From contig JAPUDO010000066.1 of the NCBI GenBank assembly GCA_027493055.1, forward strand, positions 25,243-67,486: DNA of 42,244 nucleotides, written 5' to 3'. Every line of letters starts with the position of its first letter. The stretch's first letter is position 1. Under the pieces are notes generated by a model. The model was not told the DNA's origin and ran no database searches. It saw only the letters and a list, made by a program, of their open reading frames with translations. The stretch is from Niabella sp. (lineage in GTDB: Bacteria > Bacteroidota > Bacteroidia > Chitinophagales > Chitinophagaceae). The translations under genes and the position numbers were made by a program. Shown here in pieces: positions 1 through 9,244 of the stretch.

Positions 1-701
1 GATGTTATTCCTGGAGGGCTTCCCTTTAACACCATATTTTCATCCAGCCCCCAGCTGGCCGAAACATGATCTATAATAATATTCCCAACACCGTTACCGC
101 CCAGCGCATCATCCCGGCGGGTAACTTCTGTGGCACCGCGCCTGAAACGCATAAAGCGAATGACAACATCATGCGTATCTATTAAAACTGATTCGCCTGC
201 AATACAAACACCATCGCCCGGCGCGCTTTGTCCAGCAATTGTAACATAAGGCGCACGAATGTTTACCGGTGATTTAAGCCAGATAATACCTGCCACATTG
301 AATACAATGATCCTGGCGCCGCCCTGCTCGCAGGCCCAGCGAAAACTTCCCGAACCGTCATCATTTAAATTGGTTACTACCAGTACTTTTCCGCCACGTC
401 CACCAAAGCTGAATTTACCACCACCCTCCGCGCCTGGAAAGGCAGGAATTTTTGCCTGGGGCAGGTCCGATGGCTTTGCCGCCCAGGGAATAAAGGGCTT
501 GCCCTTCCCGGCTTCAGCTTCTACAATAAGCCGGGCTTGTTGCCATCGCTGGTCTGATATTCTTCTGTCTTCAGCGCCTGCTGCTTCAGCCGAATCTGCT
601 ACTTCTTTAGGAATAACAGGATACTGCGCTGCTACGTTATTACTACTGCAAAGGAAAGAGCTCATTAAAAGAGCTCCTGCAATAATTTTTTTTACCTGCA
701 T
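1..701 (-). CDS. Pectate lyase (PL1-like), C-terminal part outside window
   Basis: Secreted polysaccharide lyase of the pectate lyase beta-helix superfamily, expected to cleave polygalacturonate by beta-elimination. Only the first 233 codons are in the window; the gene runs off the left edge. The start ATG at 701 is followed by a signal peptide (MQVKKIIAGALLMSS, ending near VAAQ). The hallmark block AFPGAEGGGKFSFGGRGGK and the motifs NLNDDGSGSFRW, AGQSAPGDGVCIAGES and DHVSASWGLDEN are all clear. It is a close paralogue of the gene just upstream (723-2366), 21 bases away on the same strand, so this is a tandem duplication within one transcription unit. After ASWGLDENM (about base 35) the sequence stops resembling the paralogue, which may be real divergence or an edge effect. 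The family call is firm; the exact substrate is inferred. Confidence 0.88.
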   Translation of the reverse strand, partial: MQVKKIIAGALLMSSFLCSSNNVAAQYPVIPKEVADSAEAAGAEDRRISDQRWQQARLIVEAEAGKGKPFIPWAAKPSDLPQAKIPAFPGAEGGGKFSFGGRGGKVLVVTNLNDDGSGSFRWACEQGGARIIVFNVAGIIWLKSPVNIRAPYVTIAGQSAPGDGVCIAGESVLIDTHDVVIRFMRFRRGATEVTRRDDALGGNGVGNIIIDHVSASWGLDENMVLKGSPPGIT

Positions 702-722
702 ATTTATATTTTTAAGCACTAA

Positions 723-2366
723 CTATCTCTTTGCCACTGTTGGTACCACATTGCTCACATTTACCAGGCTGTTCAAATATTCCTCAATATTGGTATAACC
801 AGATTTAGTTTTTGAATAGGCAGCCGCATCCCCGGCATCATTAGGATTGAGTCCTTTTCTCTTTTCATATTCATCGGGCATACCATCATTATCAGTATCT
901 TTATAAGGTGTACCTTTATATTCAGGATAGCCACCCACCTGGCTTACCTCTGTGATAATGCCTATTTTGTACGAATCAATAGGTAAGCGGCGATGCTGGA
1001 ACTGAGTTTCCGGCAGCTTCACACCAGGTAACGCCGCTGCTTTCCCGGTTGTTACTTCCTTAACAATACGCGTATCTACTGCATCCCGCTTAGGTAAGGT
1101 AGCACCTGCATTTGCCAGTACATAGCTTTTTGCCGTTGCTGCGTTTAAAATAGTAAGTACGGGCATAATCAAAGGCTTGTCCTGGCGCATATAGGCTTCA
1201 TGTTTCCCGGCGCCATCTTCCTCTTCTATCTGCACGCCACCAGCCCAGTTATCTGCTGTTATTTTAGGGTAACCTTCCATTATGTTTCCGTTTACATACG
1301 CACGTCCGTACACTTTATAGGAAAGCTTGCTGCGCCCGCTTTCAGGTTTTAAGATCCTGTGCCCTACGTTATTATTTTTGGGTGTTGCAGGTCCGGGCTT
1401 AAAATAATTGTTGATAATATTGTATTGCGCGCGATAGTCGCCGCCATCAATAGAACGATGTACCCAGTTATAAACCACATTATTTACGAAATTGAAAACA
1501 CCGTTCCAGCCAATCGAAGGATTACGCCCTGCATTATTGGCCCAGAGATTACGCATAAAGCTACAGTTTTCACCACCCAGCGTAGACCCGAAAGCATGGT
1601 TCCAGGTATCTAATGCTTCACTGAATATGGAATTCTGAATAGTAATATTAACCGTTCCGAACTTGTCTTCAATTTTACCGGTACTATCATTATACATGTG
1701 ACGGTACATGCTCATATTTTCATCCAGGCCCCAGGAAGCGCTTACATGGTCGATCATAATATTTCCTACGGGGTTTCCTCCAATGGCATCATCTCTGCGG
1801 CCCACCCATGTTTCACCACGGCGAAAACGCATGTAACGTATGATCACATCATGTGTATTGATCCATACAGACTCTCCGGCGATGCAAACCCCATCACCGG
1901 GGGCCGATTGACCAGCAATAGTAATATAGGGTGCCCGTATGATCAAAGGCGTTTTAAGCTTGATAATACCGGCTACATTAAATACAACAACCCTGGCGCC
2001 GCCCTGCTCACAGGCCCATCGGAAACTGCCCGGCCCATCGTCATTTAAGTTAGTAACTACATATACTTTGCCACCCCGGCCGCCGGTGACATATTTACCG
2101 CCACCTTCTGCTCCCGGAAATGCCGGTATAGCGGCATGAGGCAACTCATCATACCTGGAAGCCCAGGGAATATAAGGCCTGCCTTCAGTAGCTTCTTTTT
2201 TGATAATGGGATAGGCAATGGACCACATACTGTCTGAATGTTTTGTTGCTGCATCCATTAACAGCTTTGCTTTTTGCTGATCTTCTTTAGAAACCTGCGG
2301 GTATTGGGCTGAAGCAACCGATACCGTGCCCGCCAGTAAAAAACCTAATATTATCTTTTTATTCAT
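723..2366 (-). CDS. Pectate lyase (PL1-like), secreted
   Basis: Complete 547-residue secreted lyase, expected to act on the homogalacturonan stretches of pectin. The N-terminus MNKKIILGFLLAGTVSVASAQ is a standard signal peptide. The beta-helix domain starts near residue 80 with AFPGAEGGGKYVTGGRGGK, followed by NLNDDGPGSFRW, AGQSAPGDGVCIAGES, the DHVSASWGLDEN strand and GWNGVFNFVNNVVYNW. Near the C-terminus lies a calcium-loop segment, DTDNDGMPDEYEKRKGLNP, as is common in Bacteroidota pectate lyases. It sits 116 bases after the DUF3826 gene and 21 bases before its partial paralogue; all three probably share the promoter at 3173-3238. The family assignment is strong; endo or exo mode cannot be told from sequence. 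Confidence 0.92.
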   Translation of the reverse strand: MNKKIILGFLLAGTVSVASAQYPQVSKEDQQKAKLLMDAATKHSDSMWSIAYPIIKKEATEGRPYIPWASRYDELPHAAIPAFPGAEGGGKYVTGGRGGKVYVVTNLNDDGPGSFRWACEQGGARVVVFNVAGIIKLKTPLIIRAPYITIAGQSAPGDGVCIAGESVWINTHDVIIRYMRFRRGETWVGRRDDAIGGNPVGNIMIDHVSASWGLDENMSMYRHMYNDSTGKIEDKFGTVNITIQNSIFSEALDTWNHAFGSTLGGENCSFMRNLWANNAGRNPSIGWNGVFNFVNNVVYNWVHRSIDGGDYRAQYNIINNYFKPGPATPKNNNVGHRILKPESGRSKLSYKVYGRAYVNGNIMEGYPKITADNWAGGVQIEEEDGAGKHEAYMRQDKPLIMPVLTILNAATAKSYVLANAGATLPKRDAVDTRIVKEVTTGKAAALPGVKLPETQFQHRRLPIDSYKIGIITEVSQVGGYPEYKGTPYKDTDNDGMPDEYEKRKGLNPNDAGDAAAYSKTKSGYTNIEEYLNSLVNVSNVVPTVAKR

Positions 2367-2482
2367 ATAAAAAATTAACCTCTCCGAAGTCTTAAATTAA
2401 AAATGCTATACATCCTGATAAGAACATATTATTTGACGCCTGTACTATATAATTCTTTCGTAAAAATGTAAAGAGTAGGCCA

Positions 2483-3142
2483 TTATTTTTTTTCTGTCTT
2501 TATTCTTTCATACCAGGCTTCTCTTTCCTTGGTAAGATCATACCCCCGGGAAGTAAGATAATTATTGATGCGCCCTTTATATTTCCCGAACCATGCATGT
2601 TTAGCATCGCTGGAACCCGCGGTCATAGCGTGTTCCCGGGCTTCATGCAGCGCATCATAAATATATTTTTTCTCTTCTTCTTTTAATGTGGGTATCATAT
2701 CCAGGTGCGCTTTATAAGTAAGCGGCAGCACGTTATAAGTGAGGCCGTTCTTTACTTGCTCTACCTGGTCGGCGCTCAACTCTTCTGCCAGGGATTGAAC
2801 AAATCTTTTATTAAGCGCAGTTCTTTTTTCTTCAGAAAAACCAGTAATCTTAGTTAGTTCCGCATCGGCTGCAGCCTTATCCAGGTTCCGGGCTTTTACC
2901 GATTTTACAGCGGCTTCTTTTTCATCATCTATCGTTTTAATATCTGCATACTCCTGCGCTATTTTATCCCTAATCCTGTAAAATTTTGCTGAATCTTTTA
3001 TTCCCAGCGGCGCTGCAATTTTGAAAGCGCGGCCTTTTACTACATTCATATAGTCAGTATCCACTGCGGACTGGGCCTGTACTTTGAAAACAAAAACTGC
3101 AAACAATAACGGGAGAAAAATCTTTTTTGAAAACATGTGCAT
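2483..3142 (-). CDS. DUF3826-type exported protein
   Basis: A 219-residue exported protein that I recognise as the DUF3826 family, which often sits beside pectate lyases in Bacteroidota utilization loci; its biochemical role is unknown. A signal peptide (KKIFLPLLFAVFVFKVQAQ) starts at residue 1 or 3 (MHMFSKK). The mature part is helical and rich in Lys, Glu and Ala, with the recognisable stretches YKAHLDMIPTLKEEEKKYIY and AWFGKYKGRINNYLTSRGYD. No catalytic motif is evident. It is the first gene after the promoter at 3173-3238 and precedes the two pectate lyases, so it is likely co-expressed with them. A chaperone or binding role in the periplasm is only a guess. Confidence 0.8.
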   Translation of the reverse strand: MHMFSKKIFLPLLFAVFVFKVQAQSAVDTDYMNVVKGRAFKIAAPLGIKDSAKFYRIRDKIAQEYADIKTIDDEKEAAVKSVKARNLDKAAADAELTKITGFSEEKRTALNKRFVQSLAEELSADQVEQVKNGLTYNVLPLTYKAHLDMIPTLKEEEKKYIYDALHEAREHAMTAGSSDAKHAWFGKYKGRINNYLTSRGYDLTKEREAWYERIKTEKK

Positions 3143-3172
3143 AACTGCAATCGGTTATTTGTATTAGGGCAA

Positions 3173-3238
3173 TAAAGTTAGAACCTCAACAAGGGGTTAA
3201 CAATGCAAGGTTTCGCTAAGGAGATGGAAGATTTTACT
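3173..3238 (-). promoter_or_regulatory. Pectin-regulon promoter, copy A (DUF3826/pectate lyase operon)
   Basis: Read on the minus strand it contains an upstream conserved block (AGTAAAATCTTCCATC, then TTAGCGAAACC), a -33-like TTG (complement of 3201-3203), a 20-base spacer and a -7-like box TAACTTTA (complement of 3173-3180), close to the Bacteroidota consensus TAnnTTTG. It matches copy B (8984-9042) at 49 of 59 ungapped positions over 3180-3238, and 38 of 41 in the core. The predicted transcript would start near 3166, about 24 bases before the DUF3826 ATG. It lies just after the SusD terminator, as expected for a separate promoter. Confidence 0.7.
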
Positions 3239-3253
3239 GGCTGCTATTGGATT

Positions 3254-3285
3254 AAAAAAAGAGAAGCGGTTGCTTCTCTTTTTTT
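3254..3285 (-). terminator. Rho-independent terminator after SusD
   Basis: A perfect hairpin with stem GAGAAGC/GCTTCTC (3261-3267 and 3272-3278) and loop GGTT, flanked by seven A on one side and seven T on the other. It lies 18 bases past the SusD stop and could work in both directions. It separates susCD from the DUF3826/pectate lyase unit. Confidence 0.9.
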
Positions 3286-3302
3286 GTGATATGAAAGTCA
3301 AA

Positions 3303-5285
3303 TTATTGCCGGTAATTAAATGTGCCGGGAGTTCCGCTATAATCATTCCATCCTATTGTTTGCATCAACCATGGGTTTATGGATAAGGCAGTAGCATTCA
3401 GACCCGAAATATAATAGTTCTGTCTAAAATTTATATACAGGGGATTATTTGATGCATCTCTATCCATTGGCTGATCAGTAGTCACGATCTGAATATTATT
3501 ATCAAAAAACGTTTTCAGGTTATTTAACTGAGTAGTAAAATCTGCGGCATCAGGATCTACAGAAATATTACCACGTGCAGCAGTGAGTGGATCTGTTGCA
3601 TTTCCTATAACTGTTTTATATTGCCATAACCTTCCTGTACGGGCTGTTCCGTTAATAGGATCGATACCCAATTTTTCGCAGGTATTATTTCCAGCCGAAG
3701 CATCATCATTGTACAACATCCAGCGTTGCGTATCCCAGTAACGCTTGCCTTCATAAGCAAGTTCTACACGGCGTTCATATAAGCAGGCTTCTAAAGCTGC
3801 ATATTTGTTTGCTAAAGAGCCAATACCATAATTATTGGCTGAGGACGAAGACGGATAAACACGCGCTCTAACTTTACTAAGATAAGCAATCGCATTAGCA
3901 ATATCTCCTTTAGCTGCATAGCACTCTGCAATATTCAGTAACAACTCAGCATATCTGTAGTCAAAAATATCAGTACCAGAATATGCCAAACCGGAAACGG
4001 TACTTGCTCCTGCAGGATTTGTCATTTTGCGAACAACGGCAGGACTACTTACCTGATTACCATCGCTATATGCCGTTCTGTTGCCAGTGTACGCCCACCT
4101 ATATAGCCAAATAACATCAGAACCTGCTTCTTTGGTAGGCCATTTCATGCCAGAAAATGCAAATGTGCGATAAAAGCGGGGGTCTCTGTTTAGAAAAAAC
4201 CGAGCAGAGTCGTAACCATTAGCAATAGTAGGACGCGTACCATCAGCCAAGGGGAATAAATCAACCATCTCCTTGGGAGCAGAAATACCGCCCGAACCCG
4301 TTTGTTTGGTAACACGGATAGACCGCTCCCAGCCATTACTCTCAATTCCTGATGAAGCGGTTGAACTACTTAATAACCGTACAATAATAGCTTCTTTAGT
4401 AAAAGCGTTATCATTTTTGTACCACATTTCAGCCCAATCTTTTGCGGAGGAACCATACAGGCCGTATCCGGCCGAGGTCAGCGCATTTTCTGCTGCAAGT
4501 CCGGCATCCAACGCTTTTTGCCAACGATCACTTGCTGAATTATCCCAATCCGGATTAAACAACGGGCTTGCAAAGGTTAATAAAACACGACTTTTCATTG
4601 CAAGGGCCGCACCGCTGGTAAAACGTCCGTAATCATTATCAGCCCACTTCACTGGTAAAAGAGCCGCTGCAGAATCAAAGTCGGAAATTATTTGTGCCAC
4701 AACTTCAGACGTTTTAGCACGTGGCAACTGAACAGACGGATCCTCTGACGTTGCAGTTTGAACAGTGGTTACAATTGGAACACCACCATACACCCGCATC
4801 AGATCAAAATATTGAAGCCCCCTCAGAAAGAGCATTTGCCCTCTTGCTTTTGCTTTAAAATCAGCTGATAACGACTGTCCCTTTTCTTCAATTTTTTCTA
4901 ACAAAAAATTTGCGGTTCTGATACGCGTATAGGGAACGTTAGTAGCTCTTGCTCCAAGCGCAGCTCCATAATAACCATCCGCCTGGTTAGCATTAACAAG
5001 CGTTTTTTGAGGATGGATCAGATCTGTTACGGTACCTCCAATCTCTTCGGTGGATCTTGTCCTGGTATCATTATAAAGTCCTACCACCGAAACTATCGGA
5101 GATTTGTATGCTGAAAAATAATCATAATACAACTTGTCAATATACCAGCCTGTCTGTACCTCATTAGTAAATATGCTTTCATCGTAGTTATCAAAGCTTT
5201 TTATCTCTTCCAAAAAATCCTGTTTACAACCTGGGGCTATTATAACAGCAGCGATAAGGAAGGTAAATATTTTTATTTTTTTCAT
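3303..5285 (-). CDS. SusD/RagB-family glycan-binding lipoprotein
   Basis: Surface lipoprotein that binds glycan and caps the partner SusC channel. MKKIKIFTFLIAAVIIAPGC gives a lipoprotein signal with Cys20 as the lipid anchor, and KQDFLEEI follows, as in other SusD proteins. The 660-residue length is at the long end for the family. Typical features are visible: the helical region MLFLRGLQYFDLMRVYGGVP near residues 150-167, and the C-terminal ERRVELAYEGKRYWDTQRW, characteristic of SusD. It begins 34 bases after susC and ends at a strong terminator, so susC and susD form one transcript. The glycan is inferred from neighbours to be a pectin fragment. Confidence 0.95.
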   Translation of the reverse strand: MKKIKIFTFLIAAVIIAPGCKQDFLEEIKSFDNYDESIFTNEVQTGWYIDKLYYDYFSAYKSPIVSVVGLYNDTRTRSTEEIGGTVTDLIHPQKTLVNANQADGYYGAALGARATNVPYTRIRTANFLLEKIEEKGQSLSADFKAKARGQMLFLRGLQYFDLMRVYGGVPIVTTVQTATSEDPSVQLPRAKTSEVVAQIISDFDSAAALLPVKWADNDYGRFTSGAALAMKSRVLLTFASPLFNPDWDNSASDRWQKALDAGLAAENALTSAGYGLYGSSAKDWAEMWYKNDNAFTKEAIIVRLLSSSTASSGIESNGWERSIRVTKQTGSGGISAPKEMVDLFPLADGTRPTIANGYDSARFFLNRDPRFYRTFAFSGMKWPTKEAGSDVIWLYRWAYTGNRTAYSDGNQVSSPAVVRKMTNPAGASTVSGLAYSGTDIFDYRYAELLLNIAECYAAKGDIANAIAYLSKVRARVYPSSSSANNYGIGSLANKYAALEACLYERRVELAYEGKRYWDTQRWMLYNDDASAGNNTCEKLGIDPINGTARTGRLWQYKTVIGNATDPLTAARGNISVDPDAADFTTQLNNLKTFFDNNIQIVTTDQPMDRDASNNPLYINFRQNYYISGLNATALSINPWLMQTIGWNDYSGTPGTFNYRQ

Positions 5286-5319
5286 AATTATAATTATGTG
5301 CCGTAATTAAATATTGTTG

Positions 5320-8300
5320 TTAGAAACTTGCGTTAATTCCAAGCGACCACGTACGTAAGGTTGGATAAGCCACTTTAGGATCATCGTACATATTACGATA
5401 TTTGTCAGGATATGGATTATAGAAATCCCAAAGATTAAAACCTGACAAACTCACCCGGAGCCCATCCATTTTTACTTTGGACGCAATTGATTTTGGAACC
5501 GAATAGCCAATTACCAAACTACGCACAAATCCCCTGAAAGTAGAGATCTGCCAAAAATCCGATCGATAAGAGTTTTGGTCATAATATGCCAGGTTTGGCC
5601 ATCTGCCGCCCGCATTATCTACAGGGTCATACATATCATTTAAATAAGATTCGTGCGACCAGAAGATATTTGTTGAACCGGTATTTTGTTTAATATAATC
5701 GATACTATTATAGCCACCCCATGAAATTGCAATTTGAGTATTCAATGTTAAAGCCCTCCAGGATAGTCCTATGTTAGTAGCTAACCCGAAAGATTTTCTT
5801 GTTCCCAATTGCGTAAAATCCTGGCCATTTTTCTCTATCCGTCCATTAGGCCCGGCAATAGTTTCCGTCGTCGCATCAAGCGGACCACCCAAGTCCTGGT
5901 AGGCGAGCATACCTTTTTTAATTAAAGATTTATCCGTAATGTCTAAATAAGAGGGCGTTGTACCAGCCGCAGTAGCACGATCCGTAAGATATTTCCAGTA
6001 AGCATCGATGTCAGCATCAGTACGCAAAAGACCGTCCCCTCCTTCATTTCCTTTCCAGGTAATGAAGCCATACGCAGGACGAATAGAAGTATAACCCTCT
6101 CTATTACCGTAATTTGAAGGATAATCAAACGCTACCGGAAGCCATTTAGTTACTTTATTATCGCCTGTACCGAAGTTAACACCAATACTATAGCCAAAAT
6201 CACCCACATTGTCTTTCCAGGTTGCGCTAAATTCAGATCCCCATGACTTCACCGCGCCAAAATTTTGCTCTGCAAAACCACCTCCAACAGAAATAGGCAC
6301 TCCAACCTGGTTTGCCAATGTCATTAACATATCGTAGTTATTATCCCAATACCTGTCATAGGTTAATGACAGCCTGTTATTAAGTACAGATACGTCAAAA
6401 CCAATATTTTTCTTTGTTGTTTTGTCCCAGGTCACATTAGGGTTCGGCTCATCACCGGGCGTTAAACCAGCAACTAATGCTCCGCCGTTATTTTTTCCAA
6501 ATCCCATTCCTTTGTCGGCCGCATAGCCATAAGTTTGCATCCAACGCCAGGCTTTTACATTATCCTTTCCCGTTCTTCCAATTGAGGCCCGAATTTTAAG
6601 AAAATTTACCCATTGAACATTATTTGCAAACCAGTCTTCTTTCGACACAACCCAGCCTGCTGAAACACCTGGGAAAAAGCCCCAGTAATTTGCCGGTGCG
6701 AATTTGGTAGATGCATCAGAACGAAATACAAATTGCATCAGGTACTTCCCTGCATAATCGTAATTCAATCTTCCCAGGTAGGCTAGGGTTCCCCCTGCTG
6801 TTTTATAAACATAAGTGTTAGAAGGGTTCAGCGTTCCCGCAGACGGAGAAGAACCATTATACCCTCCCGGTACAGGCTGATCATATATGATAAATTTTTT
6901 CTGCCAATCCTGCAAGCCCTTTTCAACTGAAGCCATAGCAGATATACTATGTTTTCCAAATTTCTTATCATAATTAATAAAGAAGTTTGACTGTTGCACT
7001 TTTCCTATTTCATCAGAAAAGCGCACAGTAGACCTGTTATTATTCATTGCCACATTCCATTTACTGGAATCGGAATATAAATGATAACCTATCGCATTTG
7101 TATTGGTGGCAGCAGCTAAACGCAAACCAAGCATAGCCTGTTCGTTATTAGCTGTTGAATAATTTATCCCGTAAGAAGCTCTTAAAGAGAGCCCTTTGAT
7201 AAAAGGTATATCGTATTGTAAAGAGAAGTTCGTGTTATAGGACTGATCATCATCAGCTGTAAAGGAACCATTGTTTAGTAACCCAAAATAGTTCCAACCG
7301 GAAATATTATTTTGTCCCGAAGGATTGGTCTGAACCCTGTGTGGCCCTAAGGCCGGAGAAACATATTCAGTTACTCCATTTACCATATATTGCCAAGGTA
7401 TATATTTAGGCATATGCAACAGAACCGCATAGTCTGTTTGTTCTGATCCCGACGTATAGGAGCCTTCATTAATGGAAATCTTTGTAAATGATTTTTCCAC
7501 TTTTGAATTATTAGCAGAAATCGTAGCCGAAAGTTTTAGGTTGTTTACTACTTTAACGTCCGTACCTGCTCTAAATGACCATTTGTTATAATCCTGACTA
7601 CCTAAATTTGGTTTCTGAGTATAATATGCTGCACTTGCAAAATAAGTTGCCCTCTCTGCTCCACCGCTCACATTTAACGAATGCTGCATAGCACCACCAG
7701 GTTTCCAGGCTTCTTGCAGCCAGTTGTAATCTATAGACCTCATTGCCTCCAATTCTGTGTCATCAAAGAATGAAGTATTAGATCCTCCGGAAGCACGAAA
7801 AAACCTATTGGAGAATATCCCCTGCTCATAAGCACTCATTGTTTTTCCAAAACTTATTGCATCATTAAACTGAAATTTTCCCGAATACGATATTTTTGGT
7901 GCACCGATTTTTCCTTTTTTAGTTTTAACAATAATAGCACCCTGTGTAGCCCTTGAACCATAAATAGCGGCCGCGGCGTCTTTTAATACCGTTATACTCT
8001 CCACTTCGTTAGGGTCAAGCACATTAAATTGATCCATCGATGGTAACCCGGTATTGGGATCTATCTGTATCACATCGTCTATTACCACTAAGGGAAGTGG
8101 GCTACTGCCATCTTTACTGTAGCCAAATGTCTGACGGATACTTAGCGTTGCGTTGTCGCCAGGTCTTTGACTACCACCCGATACATTCAGCCCTGGTATA
8201 GTACCTTTTAGTGCTTCTGCAATACCACTTACCGGAAGGTCTGCCACCTTTTGCATGTCCACGGTAGCAATGGCTCCTGTAAGATCACTTCGCTTTTGCG

Positions 8301-8649
8301 TACCATAACCCACCACTACCACTTCATCGAGGTTGGTATTTATTTTTATCATCCGGATAGTTATGGTTTCTGCTGATGTTACAGTGATTTCGCCACTCGC
8401 ATAACTTATATGAGAATATAACAATACTGCCCCTCCTGTGGGTACATTTAAAGTAAAAATACCCTGCTGGTTAGTAACCGCAGATTGAGGAGCATCTTTT
8501 ACTGTAATGGTAACCCCTGCAATAGGAGCCTGGGTGGAATCATCCACAACCGTACCTGTAACAGTTCTTGTTTGGGCCATTACAACGGTATGGCAGCAAG
8601 CAATCAACATAAACAGGCACGTAAACCTTAAAATGTGCTTGAAATACAT
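5320..8649 (-). CDS. SusC/RagA-family TonB-dependent outer-membrane transporter
   Basis: A 1109-residue outer-membrane barrel that imports oligosaccharides using TonB energy. Order of parts: signal peptide (residues 1-26, ending VVMAQ), a carboxypeptidase-D regulatory-like domain (VTGTVVDDSTQAPIAGVTI, about 28-105), the SusC signature DEVVVVGYGTQKR, a plug domain (LKGTIPGLNVSGG; SITVLKDAAAAIYGSRATQG) and then the beta-barrel, ending in LGINASF with a terminal Phe. No FecR-interacting N-terminal extension is seen, so control by an anti-sigma partner is unlikely. It is the first gene of the susCD unit and is driven from the promoter at 8977-9042, which leaves a leader of about 320 bases. Confidence 0.96.
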   Translation of the reverse strand: MYFKHILRFTCLFMLIACCHTVVMAQTRTVTGTVVDDSTQAPIAGVTITVKDAPQSAVTNQQGIFTLNVPTGGAVLLYSHISYASGEITVTSAETITIRMIKINTNLDEVVVVGYGTQKRSDLTGAIATVDMQKVADLPVSGIAEALKGTIPGLNVSGGSQRPGDNATLSIRQTFGYSKDGSSPLPLVVIDDVIQIDPNTGLPSMDQFNVLDPNEVESITVLKDAAAAIYGSRATQGAIIVKTKKGKIGAPKISYSGKFQFNDAISFGKTMSAYEQGIFSNRFFRASGGSNTSFFDDTELEAMRSIDYNWLQEAWKPGGAMQHSLNVSGGAERATYFASAAYYTQKPNLGSQDYNKWSFRAGTDVKVVNNLKLSATISANNSKVEKSFTKISINEGSYTSGSEQTDYAVLLHMPKYIPWQYMVNGVTEYVSPALGPHRVQTNPSGQNNISGWNYFGLLNNGSFTADDDQSYNTNFSLQYDIPFIKGLSLRASYGINYSTANNEQAMLGLRLAAATNTNAIGYHLYSDSSKWNVAMNNNRSTVRFSDEIGKVQQSNFFINYDKKFGKHSISAMASVEKGLQDWQKKFIIYDQPVPGGYNGSSPSAGTLNPSNTYVYKTAGGTLAYLGRLNYDYAGKYLMQFVFRSDASTKFAPANYWGFFPGVSAGWVVSKEDWFANNVQWVNFLKIRASIGRTGKDNVKAWRWMQTYGYAADKGMGFGKNNGGALVAGLTPGDEPNPNVTWDKTTKKNIGFDVSVLNNRLSLTYDRYWDNNYDMLMTLANQVGVPISVGGGFAEQNFGAVKSWGSEFSATWKDNVGDFGYSIGVNFGTGDNKVTKWLPVAFDYPSNYGNREGYTSIRPAYGFITWKGNEGGDGLLRTDADIDAYWKYLTDRATAAGTTPSYLDITDKSLIKKGMLAYQDLGGPLDATTETIAGPNGRIEKNGQDFTQLGTRKSFGLATNIGLSWRALTLNTQIAISWGGYNSIDYIKQNTGSTNIFWSHESYLNDMYDPVDNAGGRWPNLAYYDQNSYRSDFWQISTFRGFVRSLVIGYSVPKSIASKVKMDGLRVSLSGFNLWDFYNPYPDKYRNMYDDPKVAYPTLRTWSLGINASF

Positions 8650-8976
8650 ATGGCTTTTTTGATTTTAAAAAACTTGTGATTAATACTATATTATAAAAAG
8701 TCGGGTTTCAATTTCCACTCTACAACTCTCGCTTTTACTGCAGTACTCATCCATAAGCAATCGCAAAAGCGTTTCGATAAAATAGTTTGTTGAAACAGTC
8801 AGGCAAAGGCAAAATGAAAGAATAAAAGCAGAAAAACTAATACACTCTTCCAAAAACAAACCTTTAACACAACCGCTATCTTTGAACCTCTTCTATTGTT
8901 TTATGAAGGCCTACCTGATTATAAGCTACACAAATAATAAAAAGAAGTTTTAGATAGTTAACAACCGTTTATTTTT
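8650..8976 (-). other. Predicted long 5' leader of susC
   Basis: Gene-free stretch between the predicted transcription start (about 8970) and the susC ATG. It is AT-rich and has no open frame of note on either strand. I see no strong hairpin or known riboswitch. Its length is inferred from the promoter at 8977-9042; a second, nearer promoter cannot be excluded. Confidence 0.45.
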
Positions 8977-9042
8977 CAAAAGTAGAGCCTTAACAATCCC
9001 GTAACAATGCAAGGTTTCACTAAGGGGATGGAAAATTTTACT
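8977..9042 (-). promoter_or_regulatory. Pectin-regulon promoter, copy B (susCD)
   Basis: On the minus strand: conserved block AGTAAAATTTTCCATCCCC, then TTAGTGAAACCTTGCA, a -33-like TTG (complement of 9005-9007), a 20-base spacer and TACTTTTG (complement of 8977-8984), a perfect match to TAnnTTTG. It shares sequence and geometry with copies A (3173-3238) and C (37021-37086). The remaining bases up to the sialidase-like gene (9043-9244) hold nothing I can identify. Confidence 0.75.
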
Positions 9043-9244
9043 ATTTAGTTTTGTTGCATAAGCCATTCATATTTCCAGCTGAAAGTGATACAGATAGAAA
9101 GCCAAAGGCAGAGCGCAGAGTGCTGATTAAGACCATTAATATTACCTATTGCAGGAAAGCGTTCTTTAAAAGAAAATAGATGAGTCCTGCATCATCGCAC
9201 ATGGCCATAAAGCAAAGACTCAGCGAAGAAGGAAATCCTAACCC

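Noticed and set aside
259-798. Plus-strand open frame of 179 codons
   Set aside because: It is the antisense shadow of the partial pectate lyase and the end of its neighbour, with no protein-like features of its own.
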